Source: Cannabis sativa | Lineage: Eukaryota; Streptophyta; Magnoliopsida; Rosales; Cannabaceae | Assembly: GCF_029168945.1 (NCBI RefSeq) | Contig: NC_083608.1 | Coordinates: 20,230,136-20,294,135 of the forward strand | Reading direction: 5' to 3' | Length of the DNA stretch: 64,000 nt | Part shown: positions 12,048 through 23,039 of the stretch, piece after piece | How positions within the stretch are numbered: position 1 is the stretch's first letter | Layout: each line of letters begins with the position of its first letter | The notes under the pieces: model-generated | What the model was told of the DNA's origin: nothing | What the model saw: the letters and a program-made list of their open reading frames with translations, nothing else | The model's database searches: none | Position numbers and translations under genes: made by a program

Positions 12048-12766
12048 ATACCACTTACACACACCTTCAACTCAGGATCCATGCTTCTTGGGCAACTATC
12101 GTGCAACCATCGTGCAACTACGTAGCAATCCAACGCAACCGAAACGAAAATTCAATGAGAAAGATAACCACCATTACTTCCGGCGACTTCACCTGAGAAG
12201 ATGACCAGAATCAATCAAAACAGGGGCTGCTTCAAATTCATAAAAAAAAAGTGTAGAAAAACTACTACGAAACTAAAATTCAACTGAAAATCCAATTTAA
12301 TTTGCATAAAACTAATGTCCTGACTTCAATTTTTAGATCCATGAAAGACAGATCTCAAAAAGTTGAACTGGAGTTCTCAAACAATCCAACTCAAGTATAA
12401 TCCAAAAAAAGTACATCAATACTATAGTAAAATATTTATCCTGGTGTATTTTTGTTGTTTTCCGAATTTCTAATGGTGAATTTATTCATATTAAATCATT
12501 AAGAGACATGTAGATAGAGTTACGTACGTGGAAACACTGTTTTGATTTTTAATGTTTCACAATAGTTGCATTACAGTTGCCTAAACATTTTGCTAACAGT
12601 TATTTCGTCTGATTGAAACCTTCGTCTGATGCAACCTTCAACCAACCATCTAGCAACCACCCTGCAACCATCGTTTGATTCGTCTGATGTAACTACTGTG
12701 CAACCACGTAGCAACCACCCTGCAACCATCGTCTGATTGTGTAAGTGATGATAGTGTAAGTGGTAT
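12048..12766. repeat. Inverted-repeat element with internal CAACC-rich repeats
   Basis: A perfect 13-bp inverted pair, ATACCACTTACAC (12048-12060) and GTGTAAGTGGTAT (12754-12766), encloses about 720 bp. Inside, short degenerate repeats such as CACCCTGCAACCATCG occur near both ends (about 12095-12150 and 12640-12740), twice in direct order at the right. No clear target duplication or ORF. It could be a non-autonomous DNA transposon, or chance pairing around a minisatellite. Confidence 0.45.
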
Positions 12767-12920
12767 TTTAGTAATTAAAATCATATAAAAGGTATAAATG
12801 TTGTCTTTACCTTATGAAGGTATTTTTATAAATAAAATATCAATTTATATTTTCTACGTAATAATTCCTTTTAAATATATATAATAATATTATAAAATTA
12901 ATAAAGAATATTATGTTATA

Positions 12921-13144
12921 TGTGAATTTTGAATATTTTCTGTGTATTATTATCTCAAAGAGAGGGAATATATATACAACTTAGAATCAGACCTAATAAA
13001 TATAAATAGCTAATTCTAGAAAGTACACCATTAAAATCCCCTAATTTTAGAAAGAATAAATATACAAAATATTTGGTATTAATACAAAATAGATTCCTAT
13101 ATACAACTGTAGTCAACTTTCCTAATTACTGAAATAAATCCACA
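12921..13144 (-). repeat. 3' LTR of copia A
   Basis: 224 bp, TGTGAATTTT...AATCCACA on the plus strand. It matches the other LTR apart from a missing (TA)2 and four substitutions, three of them clustered near 13010. Confidence 0.93.
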
Positions 13145-13151
13145 CTCCCCC

Positions 13152-16100
13152 TCAAGCTGGGTTGTGTATATCAAACATCCCAAGCTTGCAAATTAAATCT
13201 TCAAAACTGGTTCTTGGGAGAGCTTTAGTGAGGATGTCGGCTATTTGAAATCTTGATGGAGTATAAATAGCTTGAACAATAGCATTCTCAATCTTCTCAG
13301 TGATGAAGTGTCTATCTATCTCAATATGTTTAGTCATGTCATGATGAACAGGATTTTTTGCTACACTGATGGCAGCTTGATTGTCACAAAGCATTTGGAT
13401 AGACTCTTTTGTAGATACTCCCAGTTCACCAAGTAACTTCTTCAGCCAAATTCCCTCACAAATACTGAGAGCTAGAGCTCTAAACTCAGCTTCAGCTGAG
13501 CTTCTGGAAACTGTCTGTTTCTTACTTCTCCATGTTACTAGATTACCCCAAACATAAGAACAGTAACCTGAAGTACTCCTTCTGTCTGTTATATCTCCTG
13601 CCCAGTCTGCATCAGTGTACACTCTGATTTCCTTATTATCATTCTTCTTGAATAGCAAACCTTTTCCTGGAGTCATCTTGAGGTATCTTAGGATTCTTGT
13701 AACCGCTTCCATGTGTTCCTCTGTTGGATTACTCATGTATTGACTCACCACGCTAACAGGGAAACCAATGTCAGGTCTAGTGTGAGATAAATAAATAAGG
13801 CGTCCAACTAGCCTTTGATATCTCCCCCTGTCCACAGGGGTCTGATTTGTTCCCGAGCCAATTTTCTTGTTCGACTCCATTGGAGTTGAGGCTGGTTTAC
13901 ACCCAAGCATTCCTGTTTCTTTGAGTAAGTCTAGAACATACTTACGTTGAGAAACAAAAATTCCATGTCTTGATCGTGCAATTTCCATGCCAAGGAAATA
14001 TCTGAGATACCCTAGGTCTTTAATCTCAAATTCCTTTGATAAGAAACTTTTCAACCTTACTAGTTCCTCCTTGTAATCTCCTGTTAATATTATATCATCA
14101 ACATAAACAATTAGGATAGCTATCCTTTCATCTGAGTCGATTTTGACAAACAATGTGTGATCTGCTTGACATTGAGTATAGCCATTTTAAATGATTGACT
14201 TAGTGAATTTTCCAAACCATGCTCGTGGAGATTGCTTAAGGCCATATAGAGATTTTTTAAGTCTACATACTTTATCCTGGTTGGATGAATTCTCAAAATC
14301 AGGTGGAATATCCATATAGACTTCTTCTTCAAGATCTCCATTCAAGAAAGCATTCTTAACATCTAGTTGGTGCAATGGCCAAACCTGGTTTGCAGCAAGG
14401 GAGAGAAGAACACGAATGGTGTTGAGTTTAGCAACGGGTGCAAAGGTCTCTTGATAATCTATCCCATAAGACTGAGTGAAACCCTTGGCAACCAAGCGAG
14501 CTTTAAACCTCTCAATGCTACCATGTACTTTATGCTTAATAGTGAATACCCACTTGCATCCCACGAGTCTCTTCCCAGTTGGAAATTTTGTGATTTCCCA
14601 AGTACCATTCTTGATCAGGGTGTTGATCTCATCTTGTACAGCCTTTTTCCAACGAGGATCAAGCAACGCTTCTTGAATTGTATGGGGAATCTGTACACCG
14701 TCAAGAGTAGAAACAAATGCCTGATAGGATGGAGATAAGATTTTGTAGGACACAAAGTTGCCAATAGGATGTCGAGTACAAGCTCGAACACCTTTTCTTA
14801 AAGCAATAGACAGATCATCATTTATATGAATAACATTATCATGACTAGGATTACTCAAACCTGAATGTATTTCTGGAGGATGTGGATCCAGTTCTGATTC
14901 ATGGTGGCACTCAAGATGTGTTCGATCTTTTAATTCTTTGTCAGAATTTTTTCTTCTTTGGTAGACACGGATCTCTTTAGGTTCTTTTTGTTGAGGCTCA
15001 ATAGTCATAGGCGGATCTTGATTTTCTATGACTTGGGAAGAACTAGATGGACCTTGATTTTCCATGACTGAAGAAGTCGAAGAAGTGTCCTTGACTGGAT
15101 TGGAAAATTGATCGAGAGGCGGAGTATGAGTATGAGTACCTAGAGTAATGTCAGTATGGGTACTTGGAATACTCTCCCAAAGATGAGATTCATTTACATT
15201 CTCCCCCTGAATCTCAGATTTGTAGTAAGCATGTTTTTCAAAAAAGGTTACATCCATAGAGTTATAAGTTTTTCGAGTAGTAGGAGAATAACACTTATAA
15301 CCCTTTTGATGGGAGGAATAACCAATAAAGATACATTTGATAGACTTAGGATCTAACTTACTACGATGTTGTGAATAGAGATGGACAAAAACAGTGCATC
15401 CAAAGATTTTAGGGTCAACAAAGCTAATGAACCTAGTGTGAGGAAATAGTTGCAAAAGAGTTTGACAAGGAGTTTGAAATTTTAGCACCTTGGATGGCAT
15501 CCGATTGATGAGGTATGCAGCAGTAAGAATGGCATCACCCCAGAAGAATTTGGGAACATGAGTCCCAAACATGAGAGACCGAGCAACTTCAAGGAGATGT
15601 CGATTTTTGCGTTCAGCAATTCCATTTTGCTGAGGAGTATCAACGCAAGAACTTAGGTGAATGATGCCTTGTTGTATCAAATAAGAACCAAGAACAGAAT
15701 TAAAGAAGTCTTTGGCATTGTCAGTTTTGAGAATTTGAATCTTTGTGTGAAATTGTGTTTGAATCATAGAATGAAAGCGCTGAAATATTTCACTCACTTC
15801 TGTTTTATTTTTCATGAGAAACACCCAAGTTAATCTCGTGTGATCATCTATAAAAGATACAAACCATCTTTTTCCCAATATAGTGTTGACCCGTGAAGGC
15901 CCCCAAACATCACTATGAATTAATGAAAAAGGTTTGGATGGTTTATATGTTGATCTAGAATAATTATTGCGAGTGTGTTTTGCAAACTGACAAATTTCAC
16001 AGCAAAAAGAGTTTGGATTTTTGTTAACAAATAAAGAGGGAAACATTTTTGACAAATACAAAAAATTTAGATGACCAAGACGATAGTGCCATAGCATAAT

Positions 16101-16613
16101 ATCACTATCTTTATTAGAACAAGAAATGGATTGATTATTCAAAGAAAGCAAACTAAACTTTTGGGTTGTGCTAGTAGATTGAGTTTCATTCCTTAGAACA
16201 TAAAGACCAGAACACATCTCAGCACTACCAATCCTCTTCCCCGAATCCAAGTCCTGAAACACACAAAGATTTGAGAAAAATTTAGTCACACAATGGTGAT
16301 CACGAGTAAATTTACTAATAGAAAGTAAATTACAATCTAATTTCGGTACATAGAGTACAGACGTGAGGGTTAGGTCCTTATTAATGATGACTGAACCCAA
16401 GCCCTCAACTTTAGAGAGTGTACCATCAGCAATTTTGACAGTATGATTTCTTGTACTCATGTGCAACTCAGAAAAATTTGATGCATCTCCTGTCATGTGA
16501 TCTGAAGCCCCAGAATCAAGAATCCAAGATTTAGTATTTCTTTTATTGACAAAATAAGCTACTGATTTATTACCTCGTTCTGCCAACATTCCAGTACCAT
16601 GAGTGGCAGTCAA
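13152..16613 (-). pseudogene. Copia A pol, interrupted by one in-frame stop
   Basis: Reading from 16613 downward: protease with ILDSGASDHMTG (about residues 31-42), GAG-pre-integrase (WHYRLGHLNFLYLSKMFP), integrase core (SDVWGPSRVNTILGKRW), then reverse transcriptase. A TAA at 14187-14189 stops the frame just after PRAWFGKFTKSI. The same frame reopens at once and continues through RT motif YVDDIILTGD and RNase H (YTDADWAGD) to 13152. The lesion is a nonsense mutation without a frameshift, because both parts are in phase. The upstream frameshift also separates this frame from gag. Confidence 0.9.
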
Positions 16614-17653
16614 TGAAGTGGAGGATTGACATAGAAGCTTCTGAAGGGCCTCAAGTTGAGCTTTAGTGAATGGAGCTGACTCAATTGCCTCACTTTTTCC
16701 TTAGCTGTGAAACCAGAAGTAGCAGCAACATTCCCCCTACTCTCACGTTCACCCCAAGACTTTGGCTTCCAATTTGGAGGCTTTCCATGAATTTTCCAGC
16801 ATGTTTCTTTGTAGTGTCCAGGTTTTCGGCAGTGATCACACCAGGGGCGCCCCTTAGTTTTACGAGTATCAGGGGTAACTTCTTGGAACTGTCTTCCAGC
16901 AGCAAGGGCAGATGATTCTTGATCTGAAAAAGGATTTTGAGTACCCATCATAACCTTTTTCCTACTTTCTTCAAGACGGACTTCAGAAAATGCTTCTTTG
17001 ACCTTAGGAAGTGGCTTGGTGCTCATGATTCGACTCCGCACTGGGTCAAGATTTTTGTTAAGGCCATGAAGAAATTTGAAAGTTCTCTTTCTCTCCACAA
17101 TAGCACGATATAGAGTAGTGTCATCACTGCATTTCCAAGCATATTCCTCAAATAAATCCAGCTGCTGCCAATACCGTGTGAGAGTGTTGAAGTATTGGGT
17201 GACTGAGGTATCATCTTGGCGGAGATCGAACAAGGCAGCTTCAATTGCAAAAAGTTTTGAGGTATTTTTAGAACTTGAATAAGAATCTTTGACAGCATCC
17301 CATAATTCCTTTGCTGTGGCATATAAGAGAAAATTTTCTCCTATATCATTGTTCATAGAACTGATCAGCCATGATTTAATCACGTGATTATCAGATTTCC
17401 AAGCTTTGAATGTAGGATCATCTTGTTTTGGAGTAGAGATTTCACCCGTGAGATACTCCTCCTTGCCTTTTCCACCAATATACATCACCACAGATTGAGA
17501 CCATTGAAGATAATTATGCCCATTAAATTTGTGACTGGTAACTAGGGAGATAGCTTCGTTGCTGTGAGAGAGAGTTGGAGTAGAGATGGGCTGATCTGGT
17601 GAGAAGTTCTTGGAGGTCACCTCTGATATGGAGTTGTCTTTTTCGGCAGCCAT
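16610..17653 (-). CDS. Copia A gag (capsid/nucleocapsid)
   Basis: The start is the ATG at 17653 (MAAEKDNSISEV), 88 nt inside the 5' LTR; the open frame extends upstream without another credible start. The protein has the UBN2/DUF4219-type retrotransposon gag fold (NGHNYLQWSQSV, then a helical region) and a CCHC zinc knuckle CDHCRKPGHYKETC near its C-terminus. The frame ends at 16610 in a short tail unlike copia proteins, while the expected continuation lies in another frame. A single-base frameshift near 16690-16700 has therefore uncoupled gag from pol, which copia elements normally translate as one polyprotein. Confidence 0.85.
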   Translation of the reverse strand: MAAEKDNSISEVTSKNFSPDQPISTPTLSHSNEAISLVTSHKFNGHNYLQWSQSVVMYIGGKGKEEYLTGEISTPKQDDPTFKAWKSDNHVIKSWLISSMNNDIGENFLLYATAKELWDAVKDSYSSSKNTSKLFAIEAALFDLRQDDTSVTQYFNTLTRYWQQLDLFEEYAWKCSDDTTLYRAIVERKRTFKFLHGLNKNLDPVRSRIMSTKPLPKVKEAFSEVRLEESRKKVMMGTQNPFSDQESSALAAGRQFQEVTPDTRKTKGRPWCDHCRKPGHYKETCWKIHGKPPNWKPKSWGERESRGNVAATSGFTAKEKVRQLSQLHSLKLNLRPFRSFYVNPPLH

Positions 17654-17728
17654 GGTAGTCAGAAAAGGACAGAGATGGACACAGAGAAGAGGAGAAAAAA
17701 AAATTGGAGAGCTAGGCAGCAGAACCTT

Positions 17729-17740
17729 GCTCTGATACCA
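17729..17740 (-). other. Primer-binding site (initiator tRNA-Met)
   Basis: The reverse strand reads TGGTATCAGAGC immediately after the 5' LTR. This complements the 3' end of plant initiator tRNA-Met, the usual copia primer. Confidence 0.9.
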
Positions 17741-17968
17741 TGTGAATTTTGAATATTTTCTGTGTATTATTATCTCAAAGAGAGGGAATATATATATATA
17801 CAACTTAGAATCAGACCTAATAAATATAAATAGTGTATTCTAGAAAGTACACCATTAAAATCCCCTAATTTTAGAAAGAATAAATATACAAAATATTTGG
17901 TATTAATACAAAATAGATTCCTATATACAGCTGTAGTCAACTTTCCTAATTACTGAAATAAATCCACA
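17741..17968 (-). repeat. 5' LTR of copia A
   Basis: 228 bp with the same termini as the partner LTR. The primer-binding site lies directly inside its left edge, which fixes the orientation of the element. Confidence 0.93.
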
Positions 17969-18239
17969 TTATATAATAGTATATTCTGTTAAAGTTAACG
18001 TAGAAAATCAAAAAATATCATTAAACTAAAAATTTTGTTACATAGTTACATTTTTTATAAAATAGATTTAGAGACTCAGATCTCAGATTTTTTTTTTTAA
18101 TATATTGAAAAAAAAAATAGGCGTGTTGGATCAAATTCAAAATTCAATAAGTATCTAAATATTTTGGATCAGAATTGATTTGTCGGATTGGAGCTTCAAC
18201 CCGATCCGAATAAATGGATTTTTTTGCCATACCTAAGAT

Positions 18240-18690
18240 ACCTAAGAAGGAACAAAGGAAAATATGAGATGAGGAAATAAAATTGAGTGTGAAGAGATGA
18301 GAGAAGAACCAAATTTTGAGTGATTGAGTACTTTGTGATCTCCATATAAGTTGAGTGTTTTCTCTAAGAAAATTTGAGTATTTATTCATGTGTGCCTCTC
18401 CAAGAGAGTTCATTATTTCTCTATGTGAGTTTCTCGAAGAGAATTTGTGTGTGCTCTCCATATGTGTTCTGGGTTTCTTAGGGAGATGAGAGGATTTTGA
18501 TGTACTGTTATGAGTTGAGTTTTGAGAACTCTTTGTATAATCTTGGTTATGGTAATTCTATTCTTGAAAACAATAATAAAAAAACCCTAGTACTTATTCC
18601 TCGTGGAGACTCAATTGAGTTCGAATCACGTAATTTGTGTCTTTTGTTTCCAATTACATCGGTAGAATTCATAATTTTATTTATACTTTT
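18240..18690. repeat. Probable LTR-derived relic
   Basis: The stretch ending ACTTATTCCTCGTGGAGAC and then CACGTAATTTGTGTCTTTTG resembles the R/U5 part of Tnt1-like copia LTRs (a CCGTGGA...ACCACGTAAAT...GTGTC pattern). It also contains short repeats of TGAGTTTTCTC type. No termini, target duplication or partner LTR were found. It could instead be ordinary intergenic sequence. Confidence 0.3.
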
Positions 18691-19559
18691 TCTTAATTTC
18701 AGAACTAAAGTTAATTTTGAATTTTAATTTGGTCTGTAGTATTAATTTAATTTGAAGTTATTGATGGGTGTGATTTGTATTAAATCAAAATACATTATTT
18801 ATAATATTTCAATTAATTATACAATTATATTCACAACTTCACTTTTCTCCGTGATTATTTCTATGTTTATTTATAATTCACTTACAATCAATGTCCTATA
18901 TCCTAAGCTACAACACTATTTCTAGTTTTAATATAGATTTTAAGAAGTCAACACAGTTGTTACTTAACTGTAAAATAATTTGGTATATGTAATGTATTAT
19001 TTGGAAAAATAATGTGATGGGAGGAAATTACACAAGAATAAGGGGTCTCTAATAAGTTTGATGGTTGTAATTTAGAGGGCTCTTTAAAAGCTTCAAAGTT
19101 GAGAGTTAGTTTATTTATTTTCATTGATGAAATAAAATTTTTAGAGAGTTTTAATATGTATTAGTAAGTTTCTGTAGCATAAAATAGTAGAAGATTTCTT
19201 CGAATTTGTATGTTGCAGTTTTGGCTTAAATATTTTTCTGATTTAAATTTGACCAAAAAGAATAATTAATTCATAGTGGAAGAAACAAAAGAACCTTTTC
19301 TATGAAGTGAATAAATTTTACAACTGAAATATTGCTTTCAAATGTCCTTTTGTGACTGCATCATTCAATTCAAAAAGCTTACACAACACAGAAAATAAAT
19401 TGAAGGTAGGCAAAATTGTTAGATTGCATTTATTGTGCCTATAAAACTTTACCTAATTTATAGTCTATTCATTTCATATATGCCAACTACTTTGCAAATT
19501 CACTTCTTTACACTAGAGTTCACACTATTTGGATTGTGTAGTAAGTGGAATATGTTTAA

Positions 19560-19900
19560 TTTACTTATATATATACCCTATATGGAATAATTACATAAGT
19601 TACCATGTTTTGTAAAATATTTATATTTTTACGTTCAAAGAATATTTTTTTTACATTTTTACGGTTTTTCAAAAAATAACACGAAAACAACATAAAATCA
19701 ACAAGAAAACAACATAAAAGTAACATGAAAATAATATTAAAATAACAACAAAAAAACAACAAAAATAACATACATATAACAAAAATTAACAACAAATGAA
19801 CAAAATTTTAACATAAAAAGACCGTATTTTATGTAAATAAAATCAAAAAAATCGTAAAAATGTTTAAAATTCCGCGAAACCGTATTTTTGTTATTTTTTT
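19560..19900. repeat. Low-complexity AACATAAAA/AACAACAAAA tract
   Basis: Simple A-rich sequence with repeated AACATAAAA and ACAACAAAAA units between two poly(T) stretches. ORFs here are artefacts of composition. No element ends were identified. Confidence 0.5.
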
Positions 19901-20909
19901 GTTATTTTTGTGCATTTGTGAAATTAACCCCTATATATATTAACACTGTTTTTATCCAAAATTTCTTACTCAATAGCATTGGTACATTTTAGATATAAGG
20001 ATAAAAAAAAATGTTTATGAAAAATTGTGTAGACGTATTTTTTATCCTTTTGATTAAACAGTCAAGATGACATAAATCTTGAAATCAGTGGATAAATATT
20101 TGAGGAGCGTTAATTACAATATTATATTATAATTTTTTAGTCAACATCTATGTCCGATATTATATGTCGGAATATTTTCTTTTAATTTTTTTTCATAGTA
20201 GTATTCGTTATAGTTATAATGTCATCTCTATAAATTTTTATAAAATTTTGAATAGTTTTCAGTACCGAAAACAGAATTCTTGATATTTTAATTTACCACG
20301 CGTGTTCAAAAAACTTTAAATCTATTTTGGCATTGTAAAGTATTCGAAAATGTTCAAAAATTTACAAGAACGATATCGTAACTATAACAAACACAGCTAT
20401 AAAAATAATTTTGAAAAAAAAAAAAAATTCAACATGTATTTTCTGACATAAAAATGTTGACTTTACTCATGTATTACCAACTGAGCTACACTATCACTAG
20501 TCAAAATTTGAGTAAAGTGAATTTATATGTAAACAAATTATATAAATACCCAACTGATATAGTTATGGAGTGACACAAATATTGAAATATAGGGCAATCA
20601 CTTGTCAATGCTACCAAAAGAATCTTTTAAACCATTATTTTTACTTTCAATTATAATTCTACAAAGCTTAGCTTATTCATTTAAGCTACTTAATTGGCAA
20701 GTCTATCTCCCCCCATACATATTCATGTGGTTCTTATGAAAACAAACAAAGCTCAGCAAGAAAATTAGTCAAATAAATAAACAATTTTTTAACGACCAAC
20801 TTATTCACATATTATAGATGCTTATGTAGTTTACTTTTTCTTAGTCCATAATTAATAATTATACAATAATTTTATCAATATGAAATGTCTGCTGACATGG
20901 AAAAGAGAG

Positions 20910-20912
<3 letters not shown>

Positions 20913-20954
<42 letters not shown>
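20913..20954. repeat. (TA)n microsatellite
   Basis: About 20 uninterrupted TA units, about 80 bp upstream of the hydrolase start codon, probably within its promoter or 5' leader. Confidence 0.95.
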
Positions 20955-20955
<1 letters not shown>

Positions 20956-21031
20956 CATTTGCAAGAGAGTGATAGGAAACTTTCAATTTTGAAGATTTTC
21001 AATCATTTATATATTGACTAGACTAGCTTTC

Positions 21032-22024
21032 ATGAACATGGATGCCTTATGCAGCCATGGAGGAAATGTTGTGACAGCCTTGAATGCTAATGTTTATGGA
21101 AATGGCACCCGAACTGTAGTTCTAGCACATGGTTTTGGTGCAGACCAGACAGTTTGGCACTACCTCATTCCTTACTTAGTATGTTATTTCAAAGTTGTGG
21201 TTTATGACTTGGTTTTCTCACCCAATGTAAATCATAAGCTTTACAACCAAACAAAGTACTCGAATTTCAACGGCTATGCTGATGACCTGCTCTGCCTTCT
21301 TGATGAACTCAATGTCAAGAACACTTTATATGTAGGTCACTCTATGTCAGCCATGATTGGTTGTGTAGCTTCTATAAGAAGACCAGAACTCTTCCAACAA
21401 CTTGTCTTAATAGGTGGCTCACCAAGGTATTATATGTTTTTCTGCTCTGAAATGTTTCATTGGGATTTTTCAAGTCTGTCTTTGTTATTTGTTTGTCTGA
21501 TTTTGTTTTCCTATTCTTATTATGATTTATTATCATATTAATAGATGTGATTGACTTATCTGTTGGAAAATTGCATTTTTGTTCACAGATATCTTAATGG
21601 GAAAGATTATAATGGTGGTTTTGAGAGGCTGCAACTCAGCAGAGTCTTCAAAGATATGAAAACCGATTTCCCAAACTGGGTTAAAAGGTTTGCTCCAATA
21701 GCTGTAGGTCTAAACAGAAGTGCTGCCATTGCTCAGTTTGAACATAGTTTGGGGAGAATGAAACCAAAGATTGCACTGAGTGTAGCCAAGACTGTTTTTC
21801 TAAGTGACCTAAGGCAGATTCTACCTCAAGTTTCTGTGCCCACTTTCATAATCCAATCCGAAAAGGATTTTGTCGTTCCAAAATCAGTTGCATTCTTCAT
21901 GAATAGAAAGCTAGGCACCCCTGCTGGAGTTAAGATACTTAAAACAGAAGGTCATTTTCCTCAGCTGACTGCTTACCATATGGTTTTGAAAGCTTTGAAG
22001 ACAGTTTTTCATATCAATAGATAG
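21032..22024 (+). CDS. D14/KAI2/DLK2-family alpha/beta hydrolase
   Basis: Two exons, 21032-21426 and 21589-22024, joined by a GT-AG intron, give 276 aa. The start is the ATG at 21032 (MNMDALC), with a second ATG six bases on; the frame upstream has only a TTG. The core shows the RsbQ/D14 pattern: oxyanion strand VVLAHGFGADQTVW, nucleophile elbow GHSMS (Ser104), catalytic Asp in EKDFVVP (Asp225) and His in EGHFPQ (His254). The triad is intact, as in receptors and hydrolases for butenolide signals. GHSMS.MIGC, FEHSL..MKP and GHFPQ are closer to what I recall of DLK2 than of D14 or KAI2. The intron position (after SPR) matches this family. Substrate unknown. It is convergent with RRP5. Confidence 0.9.
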
Positions 22025-22115
22025 CAAGTTCAGTAGCTTGAAGATCCTTTTATGAGCTATTCTCGACCGTTTGCCTTAGGATTAGCTCGTTCTATTTCTC
22101 ATGGTGAACAAGGGA

Positions 22116-22187
22116 AGGGATATAGCTCAGTGATAGAGTGTTGTCCTAACGTGGTCGAAGTAGTAGTGTTTGAATAGATGATTAGTT
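22116..22187 (+). pseudogene. Decayed tRNA-Val-like sequence (chloroplast trnV-GAC type)
   Basis: AGGGATATAGCTCAGTGATA followed by GAGTGTTGTCCTAACGTGG reads like the acceptor, D-arm and anticodon arm of plastid tRNA-Val(GAC) with scattered changes, including GAC to AAC at the anticodon position. The T-arm and 3' acceptor strand no longer pair (TTTGAATAGATGATTAG). It is either a small plastid-derived insertion or the tRNA-like head of a SINE. It is not a functional tRNA. Confidence 0.55.
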
Positions 22188-23039
22188 TTCTTCTATTTTC
22201 TCATACCACTTTTATGTATGACCAAAAAAAGAGCATAATTTGTCTGAGTACTTCGAAGTTTCAAGGTTTTTAGTGTACCTCTCCATCTCCACTTAGACCA
22301 TCTTGTTTGTTAGATTTAGTCTTTATCATAATTGAATGTGAGTAGCATTACCTTGTACTTTGTTTATCAATGTATTCAATGTTGCCACGACCGTTGTGGC
22401 CTTTAATTTATATCAAGCACTTAATAGAAGAAAGTCTAATGTATTAGTCTTAGGTGGATTGGTATTGTCCTAGTATTTTGGTATCATGCCACCTTGCTTA
22501 AATCATTAAAATAAAAATAATACAACTAGAAAATTAATTTGGTACTTATCAATTTTAAAAGATGCCAAATGCATTCAATTAAGAAACACGAGTTTATTTC
22601 AACAAAAAAAAGCTTTAGTTCTGTAAAGAATGCCTTTATCTGTACAAATACAGAAGTAGAACAAAAGATAATACATTACAAGAAATAAATACTGATCATA
22701 TACTCCTGATAATTCCCAAGGGTAAAAATGTCTTACAGAGTGAATTTAGGTGTCAAAATTTTTCTTCCAAATAAATAGGTCAAACCCCAAAAGTACACCT
22801 TCATTTGGAATCATGATTTTTCTACATTCCCCACACCCCACTTTGTATTGAAGATTCTTAAATGTAGCAGATCTCCGAAATCCAAAAGGGATGTATATGT
22901 TACTCCAGAATCCTCAGGTGTGGTGCGTACCCGAAAACGACAAAAACTTGTATTCCAGGGAAAATTTCTGCGCTCTCTGTGCCCCACGCATGAAGAGACT
23001 AACTTAACTTTACCTCAACGAACATGAACAACGCGACGC
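22188..23039. other. Convergent 3' ends of the hydrolase and RRP5 genes
   Basis: No ORF. Contains the 3' UTRs of the two converging genes. AT-rich, with no distinct repeat. Confidence 0.5.

Larger units (their letters stand above)
12921..17968 (-). mobile_element. Ty1-copia retrotransposon A, nearly complete, 5-bp TSD
   Basis: Two LTRs (12921-13144 and 17741-17968) flank gag and pol on the reverse strand. The 5-bp TTATA is found at 12916-12920 and 17969-17973. A primer-binding site complementary to initiator tRNA-Met adjoins the 5' LTR, and a purine tract (reverse of CTCCCCCTCAA, 13145-13155) adjoins the 3' LTR. Domain order protease, integrase, reverse transcriptase, RNase H defines copia. 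By eye the LTRs differ by four substitutions and one 4-bp TA indel in 224 bp, indicating a fairly recent insertion. Two coding lesions (a frameshift after gag and one nonsense codon in RT) suggest it is now defective. Confidence 0.95.
17974..20912. other. AT-rich intergenic region
   Basis: Apart from the LTR-like and low-complexity stretches listed separately, no gene is visible. Short imperfect AT inverted repeats are common but none can be bounded as an element. Confidence 0.5.

Noticed and set aside
14367..14738. Plus-strand ORF of 123 codons
   Set aside because: Antisense shadow of copia A reverse transcriptase.
19565..19795. Hydrophobic 76-codon reverse ORF
   Set aside because: Phe/Leu-rich text from an A-rich simple repeat.
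21014..21031. Earlier start of the hydrolase
   Set aside because: The codon at 21014 is TTG; the first ATG is at 21032.
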